64,000 nt of DNA from Agarophyton chilense (GCA_030374765.1 JARGXX010000092.1:806001-870000); one strand, 5' to 3'. Numbered from the stretch's first letter, positions 51,180 to 62,323 are shown. The notes: a model not told the origin generated them from the sequence alone. Numbers and translations: made by a program.

Positions 51180-51515
51180 ATGGTGACGCACGTTCCGCCC
51201 GCTGCTGCCGCCGCCGCGTTCGCTGGCGCGTTCGCTGGCGCCGGCGCGTCGCCGGCGATTCGCACGCGCGCTCGGCGCCCCCGCCGCGCGCGCTTGCACG
51301 CACCCGCCGCCGCCAAGTGGCGCTGCAGCGCGGCGCGTCCGCGCGCGACGGCGTCAACGAATGGCGCTGTCACCACCACCACCACCACCAGCACGACACG
51401 CCCGACGCGCGTGACACGACGCGCGCTCATCTCGTTCACGGCAGGCATGATGGCGCTATCGGTGGCGGCTCGTTTACAACGCACGCGCGCCACCACCACC
51501 ACCACCACCAAGTAA
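51180..51515 (+). CDS. possible small organelle-targeted membrane protein
   Basis: A 111-residue product from an ATG in strong context (GCCGCCATGG). Residues 1-60 are Ala-, Arg- and Pro-rich without acidic residues, like a transit peptide. After a Thr-rich linker, residues about 81-98 read [20 protein letters not shown], a twin-Arg followed by a hydrophobic stretch that resembles a thylakoid signal or single membrane span. The tail is short and Thr-rich from a CCA/CAC repeat. Its last 42 nt overlap the convergent LisH gene. Evidence for coding is the leader and targeting pattern, not homology; a spliced continuation or a spurious frame is possible. Confidence 0.35.
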   Translation: MVTHVPPAAAAAAFAGAFAGAGASPAIRTRARRPRRARLHAPAAAKWRCSAARPRATASTNGAVTTTTTTSTTRPTRVTRRALISFTAGMMALSVAARLQRTRATTTTTTK

Positions 51516-52316
51516 AGGCAACAAGAGCACATCTGCAAGACGCCACGCGCCGGAGTGGCCTTGTTCTCGTAGCACGCGTAAAACGGCGCACAACTGTCGC
51601 AACGCGCGCTCCACCATGCACATGTCGGTAGCCAGGATGTGAGTGCGTTCGCGCGGCGCCAACAAACTGGCACACATGGCGGCGTTAACGCGGTCAGCCA
51701 GACGCAGTCGGGCGTCGCGACGCACCAGCGCGAACAAGGGGCTTTGAGCGGGGTGTGCAAACGCAAGCAACGGAACGAACTGGCGCAGCACGCGCATGGC
51801 GCACGCGTCTTGACGCGCGGCACAAGCCATTGTACGTTGCGCAAAGCGCACGGCACACAGCGACGCGTTTGCCGTCAACAGCGCGCCCAAGTGGTGCGCC
51901 AGCAGCTGCGCGTGAAGCGCGGGCCGCGCCGTCTGCAGCGACACCACCACTGTCGACGACGACGACGACGACGACGACGACGTCGACCTTGCGTGGTGCC
52001 GTTCGAGTAGCGCGTCGCACGCCGTCACCGCCTCCAGCGTGTGTCCCTGTCGCACCAGCTCGCGCACGCGCGCGCGCTCGCCCATGTGCGCCGGATGGCA
52101 CCACGCTTCCGCCGCTTCCGCCGCCTCCTCCGCCGCCTCCGCCGCCTCCTCCGCCGCCTCCTCCGCCGCCTCCTCCGCCGCCTCTCGCCGCCGCCGCTGC
52201 TGGTGCTCCTCGTGCAGCGCGCGCGCCGTGCGCGCGTAGCAGTTGTGTACAAGATAGTTGATGACGTACGAGTGTAGCGCGCGGCGCCAAGACGCGTCTT
52301 GTTCGCGCGTCCCCAT
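51474..52316 (-). CDS. LisH-CTLH-CRA domain protein (GID/RanBPM-like)
   Basis: A 280-residue protein from the ATG at 52316. LisH motif at about residues 10-35 (LHSYVINYLVHNCYARTARA), then a low-complexity EEAA-type repeat helix (about 45-70), then CTLH at about 78-105 (RARVRELVRQGHTLEAVTAC), then a CRA-like helical domain (ALHAQLLAHHLGALL, then CAVRFAQRTMACAARQ). This order is that of the C-terminal half of RanBPM/Gid1 and of Gid8/Twa1, scaffold subunits of the GID/CTLH E3 ubiquitin ligase. No SPRY domain precedes it, and length favours a Gid8-like role, but the sequence is diverged. A poly-Ser tract (CGA/ACG repeat) separates CTLH and CRA, and the end is poly-Gly. Confidence 0.65.
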   Translation of the reverse strand: MGTREQDASWRRALHSYVINYLVHNCYARTARALHEEHQQRRRREAAEEAAEEAAEEAAEAAEEAAEAAEAWCHPAHMGERARVRELVRQGHTLEAVTACDALLERHHARSTSSSSSSSSSTVVVSLQTARPALHAQLLAHHLGALLTANASLCAVRFAQRTMACAARQDACAMRVLRQFVPLLAFAHPAQSPLFALVRRDARLRLADRVNAAMCASLLAPRERTHILATDMCMVERALRQLCAVLRVLREQGHSGAWRLADVLLLPLLGGGGGGGARAL

Positions 52317-52400
52317 CACACGCCACGCGCCCGCTTACTTTTGCTTGTCTCCGCCGTACACGACGCTCTCTTTTTTGCCGTTTTAGCGCTTTTGTGGCGT

Positions 52401-53627
52401 TTACACGCGCCCAAACGCGCCCCGCTCAAAGCGCCGTTCGTCAAAGAAACGCGCCACCACCACCCGCCGCTCGAACCGACGCCCGCACAGCGTCAGCACG
52501 GCGCGTTCCGCGTCGTCCACGCGCGCAAATCGCACCAGCACCACCACCGTCGTCGTCGTCTCCCCCTCCCCCCCCCCGCCCTCGCCTTCGCCCTCGCCCA
52601 CGCGCGCCACCACCACGTCGCTCACGCTGCCCAGCTTTAGCACCTCCTCGCGCACGTCGTGCACAATGTCCTGTACCTCGGCCTCGTCGCGCACTTGCTC
52701 CTCCGTCACTGCGTTGCGCACGGCCACCACGCGTGATCTTCGCGGCAGCAGTTGCGTCGCGCTTACCACACTCTTGCTGCGTCCTTCCGTCCCATCTGCC
52801 TGCTCTCCCCCCACCCCCCCCGCCTCCGTTACTTGCCAAGTGCCCGCCCCGCCGCCGTTCATGCCGCCCCCGCCCCCGCCCCCGCCCCCGCCCCCGCCCC
52901 CGCCGCCGTACAGCCCGGATGCGTGTGTGGCGTGCCCGTTCGTGTGCGTGGCACGCCGCACCGTCAGTGTCTTGTCGCCCACCTGCATGCCATGCAACCC
53001 CTCGCACGCCGCGTCCACCACGCCCGCGTCCACGTACTCGAAGAACGCAAAGCCCTTGCTCATGCCGCTGTTTGCCTCCTTGATGAGGTTGAACGCAGCC
53101 AGCGCCCCGTAGCTACTCAGCAAATTCTTGATGTGGTCCTCGCTCAAGTTATACGGGATACCCCCAACAAACACCTTGTTCGGCCCGTCACACACCTGCG
53201 TCGACACAATGCCCAACATGCTGGCGTCAAACCCATCCGGCGGTCGTGCCTCACCACCGGCGCCCACCACGTAATCATTCGGTCGTCGCAGCCGCAGAAA
53301 CATGTCCCCAAACTTGACGCCGTCCAGCGCCAATCCCGCTGCCGCCTCGCGCACCGTCCGCGTTTCGATGAATGCAAACCGCTTTTCCAGGTTGGTGTAC
53401 ACCGAAATCACCGCATTGCCCGCCGACTCCACCCCGCGCGACGCCTGTAACGCGCGGTTGAAAAAGTCCTCAATCTGCGCCTCCGTTGTGTCGCCCGGAA
53501 GATTGCCCACGTACAGTCGTCTTGCGTGCCGCGTCGCCTGCATTCCAGCCTCGGCCTCCGCCGCCGTCCCCGTCGTTGGCCCCGTCGCAGACGCCGACAC
53601 AGTCGTCGCGGCTGCTGCGCCTGTTGC

Positions 53628-53670
<43 letters not shown>

Positions 53671-53696
53671 GCTGGTGTTGTTGTTGTTATTGCTGC

Positions 53697-53740
<44 letters not shown>

Positions 53741-54053
53741 CTGTTATTGCTGTTGTTGCTGTTGTTGCTGTTGTTGCTTCCGTGGCAGTGTGCGGCGAGA
53801 GCAACGCCTTGAGCGCATCAATGTCAATACCGGCCAGCGCGCCCGTCTCGCCGTGGCGCGGCGCGCGAACAGCGTCGGCGCCACGCGCACGCACGCCCGC
53901 GCGTTGCGACGACGCCCCCACCACCCCGGCAAAAGCAGCGCCGCTTGCGCCCGCCAAAGGCACGGGAATGCCGTACGGAAAGTCTCGCACGTCCCACAGC
54001 GAGCGCCGTCGCCGCCGCCGCCGCCGCCGCCGCGCTTGTTGTTGCGCCTCCAT
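52401..54053 (-). CDS. U2AF2: U2AF large subunit (U2AF65), splicing factor
   Basis: A 550-residue protein. U2AF65 binds the polypyrimidine tract at 3' splice sites and recruits U2 snRNP. A run of ten Arg precedes SLWDVRDFPYGIPVP, whose Trp (W20) fits the U2AF35-binding ligand motif. The usual RS domain is absent. Residues 90-165 are poly-Ala/Thr from GCA/ACA expansions. RRM1 is at about 178-262 (RRLYVGNLPGDTTEAQIEDFF), RRM2 at about 288-368 (NKVFVGGIPYNLSEDHIKNLL, then SGMSKGFAFFEYVD, then LHGMQVGDKTLTVRRA) and a UHM-like RRM3 at about 445-540. A poly-Gly linker from CCCCCG hexamers separates RRM2 and UHM. Order and RRM signatures are diagnostic. Confidence 0.9.
52864..52908. repeat. CCCCCG hexanucleotide repeat inside U2AF2
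   Basis: About seven CCCCCG units on the plus strand, encoding poly-Gly on the minus strand. The mRNA strand (GGGGGC) could fold into G-quadruplexes. Confidence 0.9.
53631..53779. repeat. TTG/GCT trinucleotide expansion inside U2AF2
   Basis: About 150 nt of almost pure TTG/CTG triplets on the plus strand, encoding poly-Thr and poly-Ala in the N-terminal linker of U2AF65. Confidence 0.9.
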
Positions 54054-54201
54054 TCAACGTCGTCTTGTTCTCGACGCCGCAACGACTTTTGGCGCGGACG
54101 ACGGGCGCGACGCTGCGGGGATGGACGCTGCGCGGCGCTGCGGGGGCGCTGCTGCACGCCTTTTTGGCTGCCACTCCTTTGCCACCCCTAAAAAAGTACA
54201 T

Positions 54202-55899
54202 TTATGTCGCCATCTCTCGTCCGCCAACACCCACGCACCCCGCCGTCGACACGTTCACGTTGCGATGCACGAACGTGTGCGCCCGCCGTCTTATCGCACC
54301 CCCCCTCCAGTCCACCCCCGCAAACTTGTGCTCCACGTGAATCACGCAGAACCCGTCCACAGCCTCCCGCTCCCAAACCAGGTGCGAAAACTCTTCCGCC
54401 ACCCGCATCCCCCCTACGTCCTCCCGCTTTGAGTACCTCCACGTCCAACAGCTCTTCTCCCTCTCATACGATTCCTGTACGAATTGCGAAACCCCCCCCA
54501 TAGCCGAGTCAACATCAATGTGCACATACCCCTCCATTCGCTCCAACCCCCCCGCCTCCGCACACACTCTCTTCTCCACCTCATGCAGTCGCATCAGCGC
54601 GTGTCCCGCCGCATAATTCCACCGAGACGCTGCTGAAGAAATCACCGTCTGCGCCATGCACGCTACCAACGTCGCCACCACAAACGCCCCAAACACCGCT
54701 GCGCGCAACACATCACCGCGCTTGCAGCCCGTCTTTCGTCTGTCGTCGTGCTTCTTGCGTGCCGCGGCGCGCGTGTTTTGTCGCACCCGCCGAAACTCCG
54801 TTTGGATCGCCACCGCCGCTGCTGCATTCAGCACGGGTAACACATACAAAATAAACCTCAGCTCCTTGTGAGGCAGATTGGAGTACAAGCCCACAAACAT
54901 GAGCGCCGCCGCCACCAAACGCCGCATCTTGTCGTCGCCGCTCCACACACCCATCAACCCCACAACAAAACAACCGCCCAGCGCCCGCGGGAGAGCATTG
55001 TAAAAGTACCAAAGAAACGGTTCGGTTCCCCACGCGGAGCTCTTGTTCAACACCACGTTGAAGTAGAACACCTCCAGCTCAGGGTAGCTCGCCCGCTGCC
55101 AAAAGTGCCAATCCACGCAAATGGAAGCCAGCGCGCCCGCCATCGCTGCCCCCAGTGCGTTCCTTATGGTGCCCACAATTGAAACACTTCCTGCTGCATA
55201 ATTTACCACAAACGTCGTGAAAAGGTACAGGCACAGCTCCGATCGAAACAAAGCGCACGCCACGGAAACAAGCATGATCGCCCGGTACTCACTTGCGCAT
55301 GCCCGCTCGCGCAGTTGCTCGGCTAGCGCCAAGTTCGTCAGCACCAGCGCAAACACATTGGGCAGAGGGCGGCTGGCGTAGTACAACGTGTGAAACTGCA
55401 CAATCACAATGGCGCTGAACACTCGCCCAGTTTGTTCACAGTAGCGGCTGGCCAGCGATTTTCGTACTTGCAGCAGCGAGATTGCAACCAAACCGCCGAG
55501 AACTGCCCTCACAACATGAAGCATTGTCCAAGGCAAAAGGTTCAGCACTACCTTTGGCCCCATGCTCAATACAGAGAGGATGAGCGGCCCAATAAAAGTG
55601 CGCGGTACCACACCGGGAAACTCTACGTGATCAAAGCTGGATACATTGTTCCACGCCTTGTACAGCAAATCGTACGTTGCCTGTACGTTAAAACTCTCTT
55701 CCACCTGTCTTATTCGTTATTTGACGGGCACAAAAATGAACAACCTTCGGTCAGTTTAAACCCTGCATGAGACAAGCGTTTGCGACACCAAGATAAAAAC
55801 AAATTACGCGTGCGCTACAACCTTTGTGAACGGAGTGAGAACAACATGCAGCAGAATCACGCTGAGAATCAAAAGGAATTCGACGTGAACGATTTGCAT
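54202..55899 (-). CDS. ALG12: ALG12 alpha-1,6-mannosyltransferase, two exons
   Basis: Exons 55822-55899 and 54202-55704, joined across a 117-nt intron, give 526 residues. ALG12 adds the eighth mannose (alpha-1,6) to the dolichol-linked N-glycan precursor in the ER lumen. Exon 1 codes a 26-residue hydrophobic start ending PFTK. Exon 2 begins VEESFNVQATYDLLY, exactly where the family reads TKVEESFN; this GT22 motif holds the catalytic acidic residue. Other diagnostic stretches are HVEFPGVVPRTFIGP, VVLNKSSAWGTEPFLWYFYNALPR and LPHKELRFILYVLP. There are about ten to twelve membrane segments. The C-terminal 100 residues are less conserved. Without the intron the gene has no ATG before the motif. 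Confidence 0.92.
55705..55821 (-). other. spliceosomal intron of ALG12
   Basis: Donor GTTGTA after ACAAAG and acceptor AAGACAG before GTGGAAGAG on the minus strand, 117 nt, phase 0. Removing it joins PFTK to VEESF as expected for GT22 enzymes. Confidence 0.85.
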
Positions 55900-56362
55900 T
55901 GTTCTCCTACCAGGTGTTGAATCTGATCGCCTCTGCCAAGGATCAATGCCTGGATGTCAAAGGCGTGAAAACGTTGATGATGGGGTCCGTGAGCGCCGCG
56001 CCCATCGAGGGCGCACTGCGCCACGTACACACGTTGTTATTCGGAATTGACTGTTCGGTGCGCATCGTAGTTGGCGTCGCTCAGATCCAAAGCTGTACAC
56101 ATGGGAAGCTGATTGGCTCGGTTATCATTATTATTATACACATGACCACTTTCAAAAGTTTCACACGCTCTATTCAAGTAATTCAGGTTTTAATTGGGAC
56201 AAACACATTGCTTTGTTACCGAACAGTCTCAGAAAAAGGAGTCGTCTAACACACCCCATTCATGCCTATGTACATTTTCTAGCTATACTGTCCATGTATT
56301 CGGGTGGTGTGGGCAAACACGGCGGCAAATCGGTGTCGCGTACATGCCTGAAAGCTGGTCAA
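55900..56362. other. ALG12 upstream spacer
   Basis: About 460 nt between the ALG12 start and the 3' end of the HLIP gene. It contains an ATTGG at 56112-56116 (CCAAT on the ALG12 sense strand). A plus-strand frame of about 115 codons starts only at TTG and is not supported. Confidence 0.35.
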
Positions 56363-56779
56363 TCATGAAAGATGCAGTAAACTTCTGGAAAACAATTCAA
56401 TAAACGGTGCAACCATCAAAAACATCTGTTTGGCGGTTGCGGTACCGATGAGCCCAATTTGTGAGTTGATAGTGACACCCGAGTTAACCTCCACCAGCAG
56501 CGCAATGATAAAGCCCATCATTGCCGCACGTCCGTTGACCTGCTCGGCAAAGTAGGCGTACGGGCCTGGTGCCGGATCTTCGGCTGCCTGTAGTTGTTCG
56601 GCTTCGCGTTCCGCCTGCTTCGTGCGGGCGTCCTTCAGGTCCAGGAGAGCGCGCGGAGGGGTTCTGCTGATGGGATGCTGGGGCTGGCGTCGGGGCGTCG
56701 TGGACACAGTCAGCGGGGTGCCGGAGGAAACAGAGACAGGCAGGGCGAGGGGGGAAGAAAACGCTGCAGTGAAGACCAT
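56363..56779 (-). CDS. high-light-inducible / one-helix chlorophyll-binding protein, nuclear
   Basis: A 138-residue protein. Residues 1-45 form a plastid transit peptide (Ser, Thr, Pro, Arg). A charged linker (LKDARTKQAEREAEQLQ) precedes the chlorophyll-binding helix YFAEQVNGRAAMMGFIIALLVE (about 76-97). Here E79, N82 and R84 form the ExxNGR chlorophyll a ligand pattern of the LHC extended family, with the AMMGF helix packing motif. A second hydrophobic stretch (about 118-135, KQMFLMVAPFIELFSRSLL) follows. HLIP/OHP proteins bind chlorophyll and carotenoid in the thylakoid and protect photosystem assembly under strong light. The second span makes a stress-enhanced (two-helix) type possible. 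It is intronless. Confidence 0.85.
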   Translation of the reverse strand: MVFTAAFSSPLALPVSVSSGTPLTVSTTPRRQPQHPISRTPPRALLDLKDARTKQAEREAEQLQAAEDPAPGPYAYFAEQVNGRAAMMGFIIALLVEVNSGVTINSQIGLIGTATAKQMFLMVAPFIELFSRSLLHLS

Positions 56780-59700
56780 GATGAAAATATTCGCACGTTA
56801 CAATCCTTGGAACACGGCAGTTACGATGTTGAGAGCGAGTAATGCTAACCAACGCAGGTTCTGTGAGTTACTGGTGTTCAGTGTGAGGGAAAGGGTCCTT
56901 TAAGTAGCAATAGGAAAAGGAAGCTGAGGCCAAAGGTGCATAGGGAGCGACAGTGCAGCATAAGTGCACAATGCGCAGCAATCACGAGCGTGAAACCGAA
57001 AGGCTCGAATGGCAACGCTTGGCATATGCGACGATTTGGCAGCCATACAATCGCGCACACCGCAGCTCCTGGAAGATCAACGCAGAAGGCGAAAGCCAGT
57101 GTCTCATCCGTTTTCCAGGTTTACACTACATCCCCTTACAGTGTGAAGCGGAAAAATCCAGCAAATTCTTTCACACATACAACGAAGGTGCAAGTGCCCA
57201 ATCGATACGACGTCGTCGGCGGTGCTAAAGTGACCAACCAGAGGCCTAAGCTCAGGCATGGGTACCTACGACCTCTGCTCCTCCTACGCCAATTCTCTCT
57301 CTGCAAGTGGTATATTGATGTCCGATCAGTACCTTTGTAAGGTACGCTGCGTAACGAAAGATTGTACGCCACGAGGCGGGTAAAACTGGTTTTTTTATAC
57401 AAGTTAACTCTTTCACTTTCTAGAAGTATTTATATTCTTTGAATTGAGGTCTTTCACAAAAAGAAAAACAATATTGATTTTTGAAAGAAACAATCGATAC
57501 TTCAGACTCTAAAACAATTCTTGGCATTTCTCTGACTTTTAACACAAACCCTATACCTTTCAGCAAACAAAAACATGTCTTTTTTGTATCAATGTAGTTT
57601 CTTATGTTAACTTATTGGAAAAACAAAAACTTTAAACACAAACAGGTTTATTACACAACAAATCCTTTTGAAATCAATTGAAACCCTTTCTTTCTTATTG
57701 TTTAACAATAATCAAAGTTGCGTTGTCCATAAATTATTTCTCTGTTGAAACATTCCATACTATCTGCAACTATTTTATACGTTTTGCACCATCCCAAGCC
57801 CATGTCTAAATTTTTTTAGCTTGAACTCAGTCAGATATGTTAACTCAATCAACTCATGAATAGAACCTCCAGTTTTGCCCGACTTTTTATTCTGGCTTCA
57901 GCCACAAACCCGGATGTGCCTGATTTTGGCTCTAAAACAGTTTTGAAACTGCGCACAAGAGCTTTTATGGCACAAACTCACTACAATGTCAGATATTGTC
58001 TGGAGTTGTATTTCGTTGGGCAGCAACAATCTTCATTGTGTCTTTTTGTTGCTCAGCGAGAGGTTAAGGTTTTTTGTCGCTCTTGAGCAATTGAGTTCAA
58101 TAGAAAGTGCCCAATGATTTCGTTACATAAGTAAAACATTAAACTGTGCTCCTGATTTTACTAAATGAGTAAAACGTAGGACTGGTTCCGACCTTGATGG
58201 CTTTCGGGATCAGAAACCCAGATTTTGCCTATTTGATGTAAAGGAAGACTGTCAGAGCTGTGTTCAAGTGCTTTAGTGGCCCTACTTGAATACAAATTTA
58301 GTCTTCGCACGACATTTTATTCTGCTTGTAGCAGCAAACTTGGTTGTAGCAAAAGATTTGCGTTAGCTGTGATTTGAAAAGATTGGTCACGAAAAAGATA
58401 CATGGAAGCTATCTTTGACGTGTCAGACACATTTCGTGCATACTTGTCACCGCAAAAGGAGAGACGTATCATCCAAGTTTCGATGTCACACGCCATGTGA
58501 GTGGAAATTATTGCGCACCGAGCACAAGGTTCTCGGCGACGGTTTCTTTTGGTCGAATCATTTGAGAGGAGATAAAAACAGCTTCATATGCGGCGCATCA
58601 TCTACGGAGCCAACGCGCACAAACATGGAGCCGCTTGGACGGTTCGCAATTTGGTTGACGGCGATCTTGAAAAACTGCATTTTTGTTTAAGATGTAGAGC
58701 AACGCGTGCGCGTATAACCGGTCGGGGCACGATTTATATGGCATCTGATATATTGGGTACCACGTCACGGCATTTCTAAGTAATATTAGTTTTTAGTATT
58801 TTAGACACCTAAAAAGGTATGTTATTTATGTCTCTACAGTAGTACCGTAGTGGACGGATAGAAGTGCAAGGCTGGGGTTACACTTATGATACGTATATAG
58901 ACCAGGATTGGTTTGCACTACTATAGTCTAGACGTGTAGTTCACTGTCGAGTTTAGACTAGTGATGACTTTACCGCCATCACAACCACCAGGTAAATTGT
59001 AATCGAGTGCTTGGCTCTAGATTATGTCGCCTACGCGAGTCTCCATCTCTTAACGGGAAGAACGGCCATTGATTCGTCCAATCTATCCCCTCTGAAAGCT
59101 AATGCATCACTGTACCATTGTTATTGGTGTGTTTCCTTCTTCTGTTGTTTTTCCTGTGTTTATGTGAAAGACCGATGATAACGGTTGAGCCCTATAAGCC
59201 ACCAAGCCCTGAGGTATCTTATAGCCGGCACATAGACGGGTCGACCTCAAATGCACTCATTGAAGGACAATGCCTTTCAAGGGGGGCTTCTTTGCAAGAC
59301 TTAGGAAGTTCGCTCGCTTGAGAACTAGCTTGGTCTATGACAAGCTATACCGCTATTGCGTGCTGACGGCCGGTTAGGAACGGAAGTGCACATGGGTGGA
59401 ACACGTGGACTGCACAGATGCCAGCGCTCGAGTACGAGGCGTGCCACACGTAGCCCGGATTCTACCTAATTGTTGTGAAGCAAAACCCGGCGACGGGAAG
59501 TGCTCTCAAGGTGTTCGAAGCCTTGCTCCCTGGGGGGAGGCAGACTCAGAGACAGAGCCCTCCGTTCCACCCGTAGTGTGGGGTGTAACTCCCACGGGGG
59601 ATTCCGGCAGTACCGACGGAGGTGAGGGGTAGAAACCGTTGGATCGGGAATGGGTATGGGTATCCCAAAGAATGGGGGAAAATCCGGCGAAGAGGAAAAA

Positions 59701-60466
59701 CGGGGCGAGGGTCGGGCACTAACAGGCACCGGACCCGAGAACCAGAAAAGGGGCGAAACAACACAAGAAACCCAATACAGGGGCGAAAACCTGTCCTCGA
59801 AAGGAAACACAAAAAGCACGCAACAAGTAAGCAGAACCCCCACGGGGTATCGTGCACGCAGGTCGTCTGAGCGGTCCCAAGGGGGTGGTTGCACGGAACC
59901 CAAACGTGGGCACTCTCCAAGTGGAGTCGTGTCCCTACGCAGGCGTTGCTAACCAGAGCCCGTTCCTGGTGGTAAGGCCGAAACGATGGCGACGACGAAC
60001 CTCTAAAGGTATCGAAGACCAACCTTGGTTGTCATTTACTCTGAGCTCGGACTGTCAGATCTCGCCTCCCTAAGTAGGGCCCACTAACTAAACTCTACAG
60101 TAGTGCACACCTGCTCAGGGCCACACACGTGGAGATCCCACTGCCAGGGCCCAAAAGCCCAACGTGCTACAAATATCCGAAAATCGGTGCCAAAATTAAG
60201 CCACGTGTATCACGGGGCCAATCCAACCATGGGCCATCCGAATTTTCCCTTATAGGCGAAATATAACCGGAAAACAGTGCCACCTCAGCACACCTTAGAG
60301 GGGATCATAATCATAACCCTCGGAGGGTTCAATCCTCATTCTATGAGTTGCATCTTCAAGTATCCCCTGACTGGGCGTTGCTCTACATCTCCCCCTCCTT
60401 AAGACGAGGAAGAACATTCCGAGCCGCGAGTGTCTAACTTTCCGATCACTATACATACTTCTCCCG
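56780..60466. other. AT-rich spacer and edge of repeat-derived region
   Basis: About 3.7 kb without a supported gene. Positions 57,370-58,400 are strongly AT-rich and contain three diverged copies of a roughly 50-nt motif (near 57878, 58186 and 58308). Positions about 59,400-60,300 turn GC-rich and resemble the flank of the repeat element to the right, with two ACGTG motifs near 60127 and 60203. A long terminal repeat there is possible but not shown. Confidence 0.4.
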
Positions 60467-62323
60467 ATGGGGTCCTTCACCACTTCTGAGGATCGCCACA
60501 AAACCGGCACATCGGTACAACTTTCTTCTACTCCTCCGACTTTCGGCGATACGCAACTTCTCGCAGCAGCGGTTTCGACTAGCCCTCTCAAGGGAATGAA
60601 CCCATACGTCATCAACCCACTCTCGGGGCCATCGGCCTCCGCGCCGGCGGACAACGAAGCTCCCCAGCAGGGTGGATATTTCTCCGGTTTGGATGCGGCT
60701 CCGTCAGGTACCGAACCTTCCGCCTCGGCGGGCAACCGACATCCTCAGGAGGATTTGGACATCACCGCAGTGGCGTGGAACTCCGCTCATGCGATGCCCT
60801 TGGTAGCAAACTCCAGAGGTTGGATCTCAAACGAATCCTTTCGAAGGTGGAGTCCCCTTACCGATCCGGTGATATATTCCCGCGCTCCGTGGTTCCATCC
60901 GACAGTGGTTCGCGACGATGAGCTCATCGACTCCTACGTGGAGGACGGCTTATTGCCGGGTGGCCTACCTGTCGAGGTTGTACGTTCTCCCGATTGGAGG
61001 GCGCGGATAGCCATAGAGCCTCAGTATCTATACCGCGGTCGCGGGGAGTCCCTGGACAAGGCGCGCGCAGCGATGGCTGCTCTGGCCTACCAGCGATTGG
61101 AGAGGTCACGCTTTGACCATCTGGTTCCCCCGGAGTACGGGTTCGATGTCGCCTATTACCGCACGTACGGTGAGGTCTCCTACGGGGATAACCTGGCAGC
61201 CTTTCCCGAAGCCGAGTTCCGCGGACCGGGTTTTCCTCTCCGAGAAGATATGCTCCAATGGAGTCGTCCCATCCTTCGGGCTGAATTCAGGTACCTTCAG
61301 CGGCAGTTTACCCAGTATGGGTTCGATCGACGCGTGCGCTTCGAGCGCCGCTCGCGCTCCCGTTTCGGGTTCCTTGTCCCGTATCCTCACGTGGAACTGG
61401 AGCGTATCCGTAACACGGCGAAGGTTGGGCGATTCGTGCCCCTTCCAGCTTGGTGGAGTAAGGTCGAGGTCCCCCCAGGGTGCTTTGCTGAACTGCCCCC
61501 ATGTATCTACTATATCGGGTCTCGTTTGATGCACGACCCGAACTCGGGATACTGGGCCCTCGTTGCAGCCGAGTGGGCAGCCCGCGTAGCGGCGCACCTC
61601 CTCTGAGATGCTCATGACCATTTCCGTATCTGGTATATTCCTCCGATGCTACGGACCAGCATGCGTTAGATCGACCTTGTCCCAGCGTTGGGTTCGGTCA
61701 GCAACGTGCAGGACCTGTATCCAATCTTGGACGTGATCGAAAACACCCAATGGGATCGAGTTCCAATGGCAAATCAGCCCGCAGGGGAAGGATCCGCGCG
61801 AGACAAGTATCCTGGCCGGTACGATCTGGAATCCGGTAACTCGGTCTATTACAATCCCTTCGAAGGGGTTCGCATCAGCGCGGCGCAAGCACGGGCGCTG
61901 ATTGACTCGCCTCGACCGATGCCGGTTGGACACCCGACGGGGTTCATTTATACCGACGATTACGAGTACGAGCCTCCAGTAGACCTGGACGATCCAGCGT
62001 TGGATAACGAAGTGCCAGCTCCTAGTGGAGTACTCCCTGTGGAGCCATCTGCACCCTTCCAACCAGTGGGAACGACCTCAGCTGCGGCGGCGAATGCATC
62101 CGGTGGCGGTCCATCTGCTCCCCCCGGGTGGGGTGTGAACACCCTTGCGCAGGCGCCGGTTGCCACTCCGCAAGCGGATAGTGTGCGACAAGACCTCGTG
62201 AACGCAGGCATTCCGATTCCCCCGAGTATGACGGATGTGAGCCAGATGTTGGCTTTCGCCTCGGCGTACCATCAGGGTCAGAATCCCAACAGTGGGGCGG
62301 GTCCCTCCTCGGGCTTTCCGTAG
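60467..62323 (+). pseudogene. long unknown ORF of a repeat element, two in-frame stops
   Basis: One reading frame runs from the ATG to 62323, interrupted by TGA at 61604-61606 and TAG at 61664-61666; the sequence between and after remains protein-like. The N-terminal 100 residues are Ser/Pro/Ala-rich. The middle (about 110-380) looks globular, with many Arg, Tyr and Pro (SRAPWFHPTVVRDDELID, then YGFDVAYYRTYGEVSYGD). The last 200 residues are Pro/Ala/Gly-rich. I find no zinc knuckle, protease or RT, so gag is only a guess. It faces the minus-strand chromodomain ORF. A short intron (donor near 61581) could alternatively remove both stops. Part of its sequence (about 27 nt, near 62152-62178) recurs at 63461-63487. 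Confidence 0.4.

Noticed and set aside
50683..51357. 225-residue N-terminal extension of CbbX
   Set aside because: It is low-complexity leader and promoter sequence. The ATG at 50682 gives a normal transit peptide.
53302..54432. Plus-strand Val/Ala-rich frame opposite U2AF2
   Set aside because: Shadow produced by triplet repeats; the minus strand has three RRM-type domains.
55899..56249. Plus-strand frame of 116 codons beside ALG12
   Set aside because: It starts only at TTG, overlaps the ALG12 first exon and has no recognisable domain.
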